Origin: Myrica gale
Lineage: Eukaryota; Streptophyta; Magnoliopsida; Fagales; Myricaceae
Length of the DNA: 64,000 nt
Direction of reading: 5' to 3'
Assembly: GCA_963930655.1 (NCBI GenBank)
Contig: OZ005602.1
Coordinates: 22,085,840 to 22,149,839, forward strand
In this document: piece by piece, positions 1-10,700 of the stretch
How the letters are laid out: every line of letters begins with the position of its first letter
Numbering within the stretch: the first letter of the stretch is position 1
The notes under the pieces: model-generated
Told to the model about the DNA's origin: nothing
Databases searched by the model: none
The model's input: only the letters and a program-made list of their open reading frames with translations
Program-made: the position numbers and the translations under genes

Positions 1-740
1 ACGCAGCTCCTCCTCAATCTTGTCAAATCGCTCACTCATCCACGTTGTATTCTCGTCCACCAACATTTTAATCCACGGAGGACTCTCAACCTGGCTCGGG
101 GAGCTCTGACCAATCTCATAAATGGATGATATGCCTCATCGTGAACGCTGGCTACGAGGAGGCGGTCCGCCGTCCATGGCGTCCTCATCTGCACCGACAT
201 CCCCAGCAGCATTTGTTCCAGCCTGAGGAAGATGAGCTGCACTGCAACTAAATATACTACGACATATGAAATTACAAAACAAATTAAAGAGCTCTTCTAC
301 GGGTTACACACATTGTGCTTATGGTGGGATCGATATCCTAATAATTACAAGAAAATTAAAAAGGCCATAGGATGAAACTTTAAAACAAGACCCAAATTTA
401 GTCCCCAAAAGCACATTTTCAACGATTTTATCATTGGATCGTATCGAAACGCATTTAAGTATAGAATTATAAAACCGTTGAGTTTGGTTTATGAAATGAC
501 AATTTTATCCCCATAATTTTTATTGACAGTGACCTTGTTAGGAAAGTAAAATCATGATTTTAGACAGAAAAAAATCAACTTATGTAAAACTTGATGAAAA
601 TTTTCAACAAAAACTGCAAATTATCTAAAATCAATAATTAGTGATTAAAATATGACAAAAATAATAGTTTCTGGAGGTAAATAGTGTCAAAATTTTAGTA
701 ATTGGAAGGTATAAAGCTTATTTATTTTTTAAAAAATGTA
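1..740. other. No recognised gene (A+T-rich; possible transposon scrap at left edge)
   Basis: The first 240 bases are GC-richer and keep readable stretches on the minus strand in more than one frame, as expected of a frameshifted remnant. I could not match them to a family. From about 245 to 740 the DNA is A+T-rich, stop-rich and without visible structure. Confidence 0.4.
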
Positions 741-792
741 AAACTATATAGCAGAGAAATGTAAGTTGTTAACACAAAAGGAAGTCATCCAG

Positions 793-932
793 GTGATGTT
801 TATACGTGTTGTAGAGAGATGCGAGGGTGAAAAGCCAGAACAGGTGATGTGAGGGTGAAAAGCCAGAAACCAAGGAGCAGAGGTAGTAGAGAGATGCAAG
901 GGCGAAAAGCCAGAACAGGTGATGTGTATACC
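793..932. repeat. Short imperfect tandem repeat
   Basis: A module containing GAGGGTGAAAAGCCAGAA followed by CAGGTGATGTG recurs three times (near 820, 848 and 898) with small differences and partial loss of the spacer. It is non-coding, and no other copy was seen in the window. Confidence 0.6.
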
Positions 933-1069
933 TGTTGTGCTCAGAAGAGAATTTGTAGAGGGAACACTCACAACATTGCCCTGATGAGTAGTGGACTGAC
1001 TTTCATGTGACTAAAGGAGCTGAAACAATTGATCACATTGCTCTCGAGAAAATAGAAACTGTGACTGTA

Positions 1070-1240
1070 CTGGAGCATCATCTCCGGAGAAGAAGTTTCT
1101 AAAAGATAACCAGAAACTTGATTTGCTTTTGAACCAGAATTGGACTTAAACTTCCTATGCTTGTATCCAGGAGGATACCCATGGAGTTTATAAGATTTGT
1201 CGAAAATGCTGTCAGTCATTCCACAATGATTGGAGACCAA
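1070..1240 (-). pseudogene. Copia retrotransposon gag scrap (zinc-knuckle neighbourhood)
   Basis: Read on the minus strand, the stretch holding YKLHGYPPGYKHRK resembles the segment next to the CCHC zinc knuckle of many plant Ty1/copia gag proteins, where a C-X2-C-X4-H-X4-C motif overlaps a KLHGYPPGH-like sequence. The knuckle is damaged here: HCG survives, but later ligands read as Phe and Ser. No protease, integrase or reverse transcriptase follows and no LTR is visible beside it. This is an isolated dead fragment; the assignment rests on one motif. Confidence 0.5.
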
Positions 1241-1739
1241 CTTATCTCTTATCTAAAAATGTTGTTTCTGTTGTCCACGATATTGTGGAACAGTGTGAGA
1301 TCGGCTCAGTATAGTAGTAGAAGCTTCGATCTCCATTCTGATGATGATAATGAAAAATCTTTCTTTATTGAGTAAATACCATGGCATATACTTTATTAAG
1401 AGGTTCGAGTAAACGAAGTTGATCTCGGGTAGCAGAAAAAAAATCATTGTGGCCACTAAGAAACTGAATTATTGTTCTTAGTGATGATAGTCCATTAAAA
1501 TCTTGATCACACCGCAATTGCAAGTCGGATCACATTTACAGTTTGACCGAATTCATGAGCTCATCACATAAACTCTTCAATTTTATAAAAAAAAAAAAAA
1601 GTATTGGCATTCATCTGTCCGTGGTTCAAAGAAGAAATTGCTCGTTGTAATTGGAAAACTCATGGTCCATTACTTTAATAATATCGTTCATTCAATTCAT
1701 CCCGTAGTTCTTTAGCCATGTCAATGTAAAGTGCATTAC
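1241..1739. other. No gene recognised
   Basis: A+T-rich DNA with a poly-A run near 1590. Short open frames here have no recognisable motif. The right end grades into the repeat that recurs at 22843. Confidence 0.4.
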
Positions 1740-1976
1740 TATCTATTTCTTTGGATAAATAATTAACTAATCAAAATAGAACCATCATATTCCATTTGTT
1801 CTAATGAACATACAATGCATTCAAATGCAAAGGCTTGTGCATCAATCTAGTAACAATCCTAGCTTGTTCTTCACATTCGGTGCAATTGTCATTGTTCATC
1901 TGCATACATTCTATTTTTCTCCGATCAATGGTTGAGAAACCAGTACGCTGGAGGAGTTATCTCCAATATGATAAAG
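1710..1976 (-). repeat. Dispersed repeat copy 1, possibly an old cysteine-rich gene fragment
   Basis: About 260 bases are clearly alike to 22843-23107; a shorter piece recurs near 28535-28590. On the minus strand the 22843 copy reads as a short cysteine-rich peptide (CIECEKQA and ECIICL), while this copy carries stops. Both copies are followed at once by the same MITE family, so MITE and repeat were probably duplicated together. I do not recognise the parent gene. Confidence 0.55.
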
Positions 1977-1980
1977 ATAA

Positions 1981-2393
1981 GGGGTAATGTCATAGTACAC
2001 CCCCTAAGTAAAGGCCAAAAACAATCACATCTCCTAAGTTTCAAAACGGTGATTTATGTCTCTACTTTTCGAACATGATCAATCATCGTCCACCGTTTGA
2101 AATGACTGTTAAACCACAAAATGCTCAAAATGCCTCTGCAAGATAAAATTACAAAATAAATTTTAAAAAAATCATTAAAAATATAAAAAGTAATATTTTA
2201 AAATATTAAAAATCTATATCATTAACCTATTTCTTTATTATTTATTTCTTTAATTTTTATTTTAAAAAAAATTATTTTGGATGGGCATTTCAATCATTTT
2301 GTATCTATTTTCCGTTTGACTTAACACCCAAATCAAATGAAGGGTGAGATTGATTTCGATCTATAATTAAAGTGCGTACTATGAAATTACCCC
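1981..2393. mobile_element. MULE-type MITE, full length
   Basis: The ends are inverted repeats: left GGGGTAATGTCATAGTAC, right the complement of GGGGTAATTTCATAGTACGC. The flanks ATAAAGATAA and ATAAAAGAAA look like a decayed 9-10 bp target duplication, which points to the Mutator superfamily. The interior is A+T-rich and non-coding. A truncated relative lies at 23111-23462. Confidence 0.7.
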
Positions 2394-2456
2394 ATAAAAG
2401 AAATAAGAATTGATTGGATCATCAATTATTCAATTTGGAAACTTGAGAACAGAGAT

Positions 2457-3033
2457 AGGAGATGTGCAGAGAAAGTTTAAACTCTCATACCACGATAAGA
2501 AGGAAAGTAACACCATATGGGTATGCTCCGATAGTTGTGGAACATCTTCAAGATAATGGATCCTTGAGTTCATGCACTTGAACTGAACATTCACTGCATA
2601 TTAACTATTTATATTCCAATAAAGAAGTCGTTTTCCTTTTTTTTTTTTAAAAAAAAGCATCAAAGAAGGTACTTGGTTAGCTTAATTAGAATAGTCAGCC
2701 TGCACACTGAACACCATCTGAAGAGAATCGATTCCAAGATATTTATCGAAGAGAAAATATATGAAAAATCTTGTAACTATTCGCTAAATATTCACTTCGA
2801 TAGATTTGGGTTACATTTTGTTTAAAGAAGTGGGCCTAATGAGGAATCTTGTTGGTTGATGAGGCATTGTCGGTATTAAAGGATTAAAACGACGGACAAC
2901 GGATTTTGAGTTGATCCACGTAAATTTCCACGCTAGATGCGTGTAGGAATTTACTGTAAGAAATTAACGTCGTCCATCCACTGTGAAGGCAACTTCCACA
3001 GAAATACCTCAGCGAGAGATTCTCGTTAATTAT
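2457..3033 (+). repeat. Diverged copy of the WAKL upstream region (left part)
   Basis: This stretch aligns in order with 6045-6261, 6905-6934 and 7352-7615, upstream of WAKL1. Shared landmarks are the block around CGATAGTTGTGGAACATC, the GATTTGGGTTACATTTTG block and the block around AAAGGATTAAAACGACGG. It lacks the LINE-like insert and MITE that split the WAKL1 copy, so it serves as an empty-site reference for both. It stops at 3033 because a solo LTR is inserted there; homology resumes at 4997. Confidence 0.75.
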
Positions 3034-4996
3034 TGTTACGGCAGTTTTATTGGCATGGTCACGTGACTATCATTTTAGGGGCTCTTTTGTCCTTTGTAGT
3101 GTTTCTAGAAGAAAATGAAGAGTTAGACGCATGATGCTCTAGAGTCTTCATTAATGGCCTTCTTGTCATTTTCTCTTTTTCTAGAATAAGTTATAAAGGA
3201 GCTGAATTTGTTTTGAAGCTCACGCGTGGATTAAAACAGATATGGGTTTTCAGTTGTGCACTTTGACGCGAGATTTACATTCCTTCTTTCAAGATTGAGT
3301 GGCTCCAAGAGATTATCTATCTTCTTCGTCTCTTTTTTATGGTGATTTGCTGATATTCGTTAAGAGCTTCTTTGATGAAGATTGAGTATATGATGAGAGT
3401 TTAGATTCGATCACTGTGTTCCCCATTCAACTTCATTGAAGTTAAGGATTCAGAGGTTCTGAATTGGAGTGGCTGAAGGTTTCAGTTGTGGTCCTTGATT
3501 GCACATGGTTTGTGCATAGAAATCGAGTTTCGTTCGAGATCGTGGTTTCCTTGTTGGGCTTAGAGGTTCTATGTCCAGTTGAGATTCGATTTACGGTAAA
3601 TCGAGTTTGATTCAAAGTGTTGTTGATAGGCTAGGTTAATCGCTTCAATAGATCACCTTGTAATCATTTGGAAACTAGTGGATTCGAAGGGCCTACGGGC
3701 CCAGAGAGTTTTTCTCCTTAGTTATTATTTTACTAACCAAGTTTGCTATTTGTGTTATGAGTGTTCATTCTTGAAATTTGTCAATCATCATTCACTAATC
3801 TGGTTGGTAAGTGTCTTAGTGAGATTCTGATTTTTGGTAAGATTGTTCAATTGATTATATTTCAATTGATTGAGTTAATCTGAATATTCAGTTTCGGTCA
3901 ATTGTAGTTTCTTCAGAGTTACTTGCAGTTTTTTCAGATTCCCCTCTTTTACATATTCGAGTTTTATTGTTTTTATATTCATACATTCATATCTGATTGT
4001 TAATTAGGTCTTTGAATATTGTTAACATTATGGTTGGGTTCATATTATTGAAAATAGGTTTTAATTTTTTTAAAGGGTTAATGACCAAAATAGTCCCTGG
4101 GTTTTATGCCCTTTATCGATTTGGTCCCTAGGTTTTCATTTTGGTCACATAAGTCCTTAGGTTATCCTTATTTATCGATTTGGTCCTTCCGTCCAATTCC
4201 GTCTCCTCCGTGCACAGTCAGCTAACGGTGGGCCACGTCACCACCAATAAAATCGCAACACGTGTATATTTTAAAAAAAAAAAAAAATCACTTCCACTTG
4301 GCATAAAAAAAATCCGAACAGGGGAGACCCCTCTTCGAGCGACAAAGGAAGCACAAATCTGGGCTCCCTGTCACAGGGGTGGCGGCTCCACCGCGAGGGG
4401 TGGTCGGGGGGCTCGCGAGGGGTGGGCGGGGGTGGCTTGCGGCCACCCCTCGCGGCGCGAGCCACCCCGGCGAGGGGAGCCCAGATCTGGGCTCCCTCTC
4501 GCCCCACCACCACGAGGGAGCCCAGATCTGGGCTCTCGGTCGCCGAGGTGGGTGGCTCCTGGCCACCCCTCGAGGTGGAGACCCCACTCCGGTGACGGGG
4601 AGCCCAGATTTGGGCTCCCTTTGTCGCGCAAATGGGGGGTCTCCCCCATTCGGATTTTTTTTCCTTACGAATGTGCGAGGTGGAAGTGAATTTAAAAAAA
4701 AAAAAAACATATACGTGTCGCGATTTTATTGGTGGTGACGTGACCCACCGTTAGCTGACTATGTACGGAGGAGAAGAAATTAGACGGAAGGACCAAATCG
4801 ATAAATTAGGATAACCTTTGAACTTATATGACCAAAATGAAAACTCTGGGACCAAATCGATAAAGGGCATAAAACTCAGGGACTATTTTGGTCATTAACC
4901 ATTTTTTAAGAAGGTGTTATTTGATATTTTTTTTAATATAACTATTCACCCCCTCTATATATTTTCCACATGGTTGGGTCTAAATTAGTTTGTTCA
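3034..4996 (+). mobile_element. Copia-type solo LTR with nested foldback element
   Basis: The left end is TGTTACGGCAG and the right end TTTGTTCA, giving the TG...CA pattern of an LTR. The flanks carry a perfect 5-bp duplication ATTAT (3029-3033 and 4997-5001), and the WAKL1 copy (near 7620) shows the uninterrupted site. No internal gag-pol is present, so this is a solo LTR left by recombination. A TATA-like TTATAAAGGAG lies near 3191. The right end contains CTATTCACCCCCTCTA then GGTCTAAATTAG, similar to the ends of the LTRs at 32336 and 35759. About 825 bases are a later nested insertion. Confidence 0.85.
4076..4900. mobile_element. Large GC-cored foldback element inside the solo LTR
   Basis: The two ends are long inverted repeats: GGTTAATGACCAAAATAGTC at the left and its complement at the right, with pairing continuing through the GATTTGGTCC and GTTAGCTGAC blocks. 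The centre (4320-4660) is strongly GC-rich and holds several copies of the palindrome GAGCCCAGATCTGGGCTC. The flanks TTTTTTAAAG and ATTTTTTAAG could be a 9-10 bp target duplication, suggesting a MULE-related element. Open frames through the core are a by-product of its composition, not genes. Confidence 0.8.
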
Positions 4997-5250
4997 ATTA
5001 TCATTATAGAGAGCCGAGGCCCGGGTTTTCCTGCTTCAAAGTTCTATTCAATATCATCATCAAAGAAGAGAGAGAGATGGGAGATGTGCAGAGAAAGTTT
5101 AAACTCTCATACCATGATAAGAAGGAAAGTATAAAAAAAAAAACTCTTCAGATTGAGTTTAATTCTGCTTTTAACCAACTTTGTTTATTCAATGAGAATA
5201 GAGACTATCTATACGTGTGTACCAGCCTAACAAGTAGGTGTACTTGAAAT
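4997..5250 (+). repeat. WAKL-like core promoter joined to an unrelated short reading frame
   Basis: After the solo LTR the WAKL upstream sequence resumes (ATTATCATTATAGAG, then the GCTTCAAAGTTC block and a GA-rich leader). At the place of the WAKL start codon, an ATG at 5077 opens a frame beginning MGDVQRKFKLSYHDKKES, with no signal peptide and no WAKL homology. The same GATGTGCAGAGAAAGTTTAA sequence occurs near 2461 without the promoter. I do not recognise the peptide; this is a rearrangement junction with no demonstrated gene. Confidence 0.5.
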
Positions 5251-5290
5251 ACAATGCTAATGCTAACACAATGAACACATTATTTTACAA

Positions 5291-5810
5291 TTATAAACTG
5301 TAAGAAATTGCGAGTCTTCTAGAACTTTCAACTCGGTTCTTGAGTGTTCTGCTATATTCATCACATATCTTTTCGATCATGTATCTGGCGAAGGGAGAAG
5401 CCGTAGGGGTCGCAAGGATGAGAGAATGGTACAACATTCTCCGGCAATAGCCACCTTGCATATTACATTGCGCTCCAGAAGGAAATTGGTACCTTTTAGA
5501 GGGAAGAAAAACAAAGAGAGGGGAAATCGTATTTCCATTCACGGGAAGGTATAGTTCAATTTCAACAGCTTTGTTGGATCTGGCTAAACAATTTTCCCAT
5601 TAGGAAATAGTTGTCTGGTTCCTAAACCAGAAAAATTAAAGCTCTCGCTTTGATTTGGATCACTTATAATATAGGTTGCATCAAGGAAGCTGGCTGAAAG
5701 CCAAAATGCACAGTTACGTACAAAGCTCCTGGGACAACCCTGATCAGATGAGTCACAGCTGCCCCATTGGCTAGTTTGCGAGGACTGAGATGATCCCACA
5801 AACGAAACCT
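5291..5810 (-). pseudogene. Unrecognised coding-like remnant
   Basis: Two minus-strand frames (5584-5799 and 5291-5542) read one after the other with a small break between them. Their composition looks more protein-like than the surroundings, with segments such as FNFSGLGTRQLF and PSGAQCNMQGGYCRRM. Part of the first frame (about 5610-5690) recurs with damage at 46680-46760, beside the HSP20 flank. I cannot assign a family. It may be a decayed exon pair carried along with the HSP20 or WAKL duplications. Confidence 0.35.
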
Positions 5811-6261
5811 GGGGAAAAAAAGAAAAAACTTCTTTATATTTTACACGACGTATAATTTTTTGTTCTTTGCATTTGATTTTTTTACTTTTATAAGCAAAAT
5901 ATGCACATTACACACTACTAAACTCCTTAGAGGAAAACAAATACCAACTAGAGGGAAGAACAAAAAACTACCAAGATGTACAATGCCTTAACATTTGGTT
6001 AAAGGATTGAAGATTGAAGAGGTGTGATATTCTTTGACAACTATACCTTATATGGTTATACTCCGATAGTTGTGGAAGTGGAACATCTTCAAGATAATGG
6101 ATCCTTGAGTTCATGCACTTGAACAGAACATTCACCATATTAACTATTTATATTCCAATTAAGAAGTCGTTTTCCTTTTTCAAAAAAAAAATAAAGCAAA
6201 CAAAGAATTTACCGGTTTCCTCACGTCAGCTTAATTTGAATAGTTAGCCTGCACACTGAAC
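5811..6261. repeat. WAKL1 upstream region, distal part
   Basis: No gene. The AAAATATGCACATTACAC block and the later AATGCCTTAAC and GATTGAAGAGG blocks recur upstream of WAKL2 (48260-48310 and 50035-50090). From about 6045 the sequence also matches 2515-2720. It therefore belongs to the duplicated WAKL upstream unit. Confidence 0.65.
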
Positions 6262-6904
6262 CTGCGCCTTCTCTCGAGCCGCCCTCGCCTCTCCCCGTCT
6301 GCCCCCTTTCTTCTTTGTCCCTCTCATTGGTGGCGGGCTCCTCCAGCCCACACCTCCAGTGGCCGGAATCTGCGCTTTTTTCCCTCTCTTTTCAGGCGGT
6401 TTTTCTTGGGCGACGTTGACGTTTTGGCTTGTCTCCGGTGGGCACGCTCTACTGGGTCGTCTCCCTCGGTCTCCGGCACTCATTTTCGTCCTCGGTTGGC
6501 GATGTTCAGAGGCCACACCTCCCACAGCGACAGTCCGCGCAACCTGGCACCCCCTGCTCCTGTCCGTCGAGTCCTGGAAGTCGCCCCTCCGGCCGGTTTG
6601 GCCGCCGGTTCTCGGCTTTTTATTGTGTTGTTTGTATTTCCTAGCCACTATGTTTATGGCTTATTGTAAATTTTCTGTTGTTGTGTGTTTCTCCTTTTTA
6701 GGCATAATAGTTTGCTGTCATTTGTGGCTTTTCTGTCGTCTGTGGCTTATTTACCCCTTATAGGAATTTGTAGGACTTTTTGGTCCGTCCACTCGTTGGC
6801 CCGCCGGCTCTTTGGAGTGTCTGGTACGCCCATTTGAGCTTTCAAGATTTTTACACCTCCTTGATCTTTTGATTATAATATATGCTACTATGCTTTAAAA
6901 AAAA
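6262..6904 (+). mobile_element. LINE-like retroelement, 5' and 3' ends only
   Basis: Insertion boundaries come from comparison with 2700-2735, where the block ending CACTGAAC and the block AGAGAATCGATTCC are separated by only nine bases. The insert starts with a pyrimidine-rich, GC-rich leader, turns T-rich, and ends with an A-run (6898-6905), the usual plan of a plant non-LTR element. There is no endonuclease or reverse transcriptase. The 134-codon frames on both strands show no motif. No clear target duplication was found. Confidence 0.55.
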
Positions 6905-6934
6905 AGAGAATCGATTCCAAGATATTTATCCAAG

Positions 6935-7346
6935 GAGATGTTCGATTTGAAGATAAAAGTGGGTTCGACTTTTGTAGCATTTCATGTTCGGCGAAGTGTT
7001 TATTTAGGATTCTGTACTGTAACATGGCAGCTTTCACAGTGTATTTGTCCATGCGCAGCATGCTGCGATTGTTGTATTCAAATGACAGCATGGTACTGTA
7101 GTTGTACTGTAGCATGACAGCAGTTTATCGTTTTTTTGCTTTTTGTTTTTTAAAAATAAAATCTTTAAATATTCAAATTTTAATAAAAAATTAATAAATT
7201 CGAAATAAATAAAAAACAACTTTAAACATCATCATTACTTTTTTATACGTCATCAATCTCTACACAAACACCAATACAACTCTAACATCACCTAAAAATT
7301 CTCAAAACACTTCAAATCCTACAAAAATTCTCAAAACCGAACATAA
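6935..7346. mobile_element. MITE with TGTTCG-type ends
   Basis: The left end is GAGATGTTCGATTTGA and the right end is the complement of TTATGTTCGGTTTTGAG. The flanks are a direct CCAAG (6930-6934 and 7347-7351). The copy at 2735-2750 shows the site without the insertion. The interior has CAGCATGCTGC-type short hairpins and a long A+T-rich tail. A relative lies at about 16328-16725. Confidence 0.7.
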
Positions 7347-7351
7347 CCAAG

Positions 7352-7702
7352 AGAAAATAGATTAAAAATATTGTAACCATTGGCTAAATATTCATTTGGA
7401 TAGATTTGGGTTACATTTTGTTTAAAGAAGTGGGCCTAATGAGTAGTCTTGTTGGCATTGTCGGTATTAAAGGATTAAAACGACGGACAACGATTTTGAG
7501 TTGATCCAAGTAAATTTCCACGCTAGTTGCGTGTAGGAATTGGCTGCAAGAAACTAATGTCGTCCATCCACTGTGAAAGCAACTTCACAGAAATACCTCA
7601 AGCATGAGAATTTCGTTAATTATCATTATAGAGACCCGAGGCCGCGGCATTCCCTGCTTCAAAGTTCCATCAGAGAAGAGAGAGAGTGTGAGAGAGAGAG
7701 AG
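7352..7702 (+). promoter_or_regulatory. WAKL1 proximal promoter and 5' leader
   Basis: About 260 bases ending at 7620 match 2760-3033, and the last 80 bases match upstream of WAKL2, so this is the shared core promoter. The most TATA-like stretch is ATTATAGAG at 7625, where WAKL2 has ATTATAAAG. It is followed by a GA-rich leader that runs into the ATG at 7703. Transcription start was not determinable. Confidence 0.5.
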
Positions 7703-10700
7703 ATGGCGATGAAAATGGTGTTTCAGATCATTTTGTTATTGTGTTCGTTTGCCGGAGCAGCGGATGTAAAAAACATGAAGTGTCAACCAAAGTGTGGGAA
7801 TGTCAGCATTCCATACCCTTTTGGAATAGGAGACGGTTGCTACCTTGAGGATTGGTTTGAGATAGGTTGTGATAAAGTAAACTCTTCGGACTCTTTCAGA
7901 CCTCACTTGAGGAGATTCAATAACCAGGAGGTGCTGGACATTCGAATCGAACGGGTCGACCCATATAACACAATTCGCGTCGATTATCCTATACTCGAGA
8001 GTTGTGATAACAAGAAAGTGACCAAAGAAAATTATGGGCCAGAAGGAAGTCCTTTCTTGTTCTCCCGCACCGACAACATCTTCGTTGCAATGGGTTGCAA
8101 CAACTCTGCCACAGTGACGTCCCTGGATGAGACAGTCACATATAGTGGGTGCAGTATTCCTTTCTGTACGTTCGCTAGATCGACAACTGCAAGCACTTGC
8201 AACGGCAGTGCTGACTGCTGCCAAACCACAATCCCTTCAGGCCTCGGTGGATTCACCACGACCATTCAACCACTAAATCCCGAAGATAACAGCAGCCAAT
8301 GCATGTACGCATTCTTGGTGGACCAAATTTGGTTCCGGAACATGACCAATTTCACAGTGTACTCAAAGCAATTCAACCTTTCCTCCGTTTCAGTGGTAAT
8401 GACATGGGGGATCAAGGGAGCTTCAATCATTTCACTTTTCCCAGGCGAAAAACATCCTCTTGCGTCCCGGAACTGTCTTAATCAGAGTACTGATATTATG
8501 GATACTACCCAGCCCCTTTACGCCTGTACTTGCAAATTCGGGTATGAAGGAAATCCATATCTTCCTGAAGGATGTCATGGTAAACTTCTCGATCCCAGGT
8601 TCCTTCCATCTAGTTCTATTTTCTGCAGGATAAGACGTCTGAGTTAAAGTTTGTGCCGTGGTCAAAATTGGAATTTGATTCTGTCTATACCACTATACCT
8701 GAGCCTCACATGAGAACTACTAGCTATCACCTCGATCGACTCAAAAACTTCGACCCAGTTTGTTCTCGATTATAATGTGTTCCGCTGGAAGGGGAAACCC
8801 TTTTTGTAGTACACTAGCTAGTATTCAATGGCGGTGTGAGAAATTTGTTTGAGGAGTTGAATATTTTAATTATTAAACATTTTTACTTTTAATTATATAA
8901 ATATATATTTAAAAATTTGAACATATTTATTGACCTAGAGACCATAATTAATGTCTCTAGTAATGAAAAACCACAAATTATATAATATTGTATAATATTC
9001 TTTCTTTTTGAATTACACATTCAATACTTTTGCATTAAAATGGTGATTTTAGCTCGATGTTTTTTCTATTGGAATGATAAGTTGGAATAAAATATTTTCC
9101 CTTGAAATAGTTTAATGGTGATTTTAAGGATAAAAAACTATAATAAATAATGAGAGGTTAAAGAGATAAAAATAAGATAAATTCATTTAGTGTATGATTT
9201 TATCATATTATTGGTAAGAATTTTATGTCTAATTGTATAATTTTTACCTTTCGAAAACTTGAAAAAAAAATATAAAATGATATATATTGTCTTGATTTGG
9301 TTATGATTTAGAATATGGTTGGAGATTCGCAAGACACAATCTTTTAGTTTTAAACTTAAAGAGAGATAAAAATCTTATTTATTATCTTTTTTAATTAGGT
9401 GTAAAAAGATTTGAGAAAAATTAAGCCAATTTCCTAAAGATTGTCCAACATACAATTTAATTTGCTGGGATTTTTTGAAGGTTAGGGCGGACGAAAATGT
9501 AATCTTTATGAAAATAAAATTCAATTTTGGGGGCGAGTGGCGGGATTTTTTTGATGTTTTGGAGGGTGCCAGTAGAATTTTCACGGGCAGGGTGCCGATC
9601 GATAGCTAGATTAGCATGAGACAGACAAAAACTTAATCATATTTGGTATGAATGTCCAACTGATCTGTTTGTCATTGCAATTTCAGATATTGACGAATGC
9701 GCAGGCCTAGGATACAAATTACTCTGTGGTGGCAGACGATGTATAAACACTCCTGGGAGTTTCCGCTGTGCCCGTCCCCCAGTTGTGGATATCATTATAG
9801 GCATGTTTTCTTCCTTTTTTATATCTGATGAGACCATCTACGCTAGCTGTCAAGAGAGTCAACTATATATAACTCATTAGGATTATAGTACTGATCATCA
9901 GCGTTTTTAATTTGTATACATAGTACGTATAGCAGATGATCTAAGTACTAAGTAGTATTCCAGGACTATGCATCCTTTATATTGGTTTTACTAGTGTTTG
10001 GTGCTCAGAGTATAGCTAGGCCTCTTCCCCTTAATAACCCATGTTTAAGAAGCATCCCACTCGTTTGGACTGCTGTCAGTCAATTAATATCAACCTACTT
10101 TTCCTACAATAATTGAATTAATGGTTTGTGTACATTTACTACGGCAAGGAGTAAATGTTTTCTATTTCATTTGACTTGAGCAGGTATTAGCACAGGGCTT
10201 GGCGGATTACTTTTGCTTGTTGGTTATAAAGCCGCGGTAAAGAAAAGGCGGATCATTAAGACTAAGGAGAATTTCTTTAAACGAAATGGTGGGCTATTAT
10301 TACAGCAACACTTATCTTCAAGTGAAGGTAATGTTGAGAGCACCAAATTGTTTACTTCTAATGATTTGGAGAACGCAACTGACCACTTTAATGCGAATAG
10401 AGTAGTCGGTCAAGGAGGACAAGGTACTGTTTATAAAGGCCTGTTAAAAGGTGGAAGGATTGTTGCAGTGAAAAAATCCAAGCTAATTGATGAAGGAAAG
10501 CTTCAGGAATTCATTAACGAAGTGGTCATTCTTTCTCAAATTAATCACAAGAACATCGTTAAGCTACTTGGTTGTTGTTTGGAAACAGAAGTTCCTTTGC
10601 TAGTTTATGAGTTCATACCCAATGGAACTCTTTCTCAATATTTGAGTGGCGAAAATGAGGATCTTCCACTGACATGGGATATGCGCTTAAGAATTGCCAC

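Noticed and set aside
4180-4738. Several overlapping open frames (up to 169 codons) on both strands
   Set aside because: They lie in the GC-rich palindromic core of a foldback element; low stop density there comes from composition and the products are simple Pro/Gly/Arg-rich text.
6244-6763. 134-codon frames on both strands
   Set aside because: They fall in the GC-rich leader of a LINE-like insert, are mutually antisense and show no domain.
7736-8265. Antisense frames opposite WAKL1 exon 1
   Set aside because: They are shadows of the receptor coding strand; the same frames appear opposite WAKL2.
10213-10215. Separate kinase-only gene starting at TTG 10213
   Set aside because: The frame extends upstream to a splice acceptor at 10183 and joins exon 2 in frame with a membrane span, so it is exon 3 of a receptor gene.
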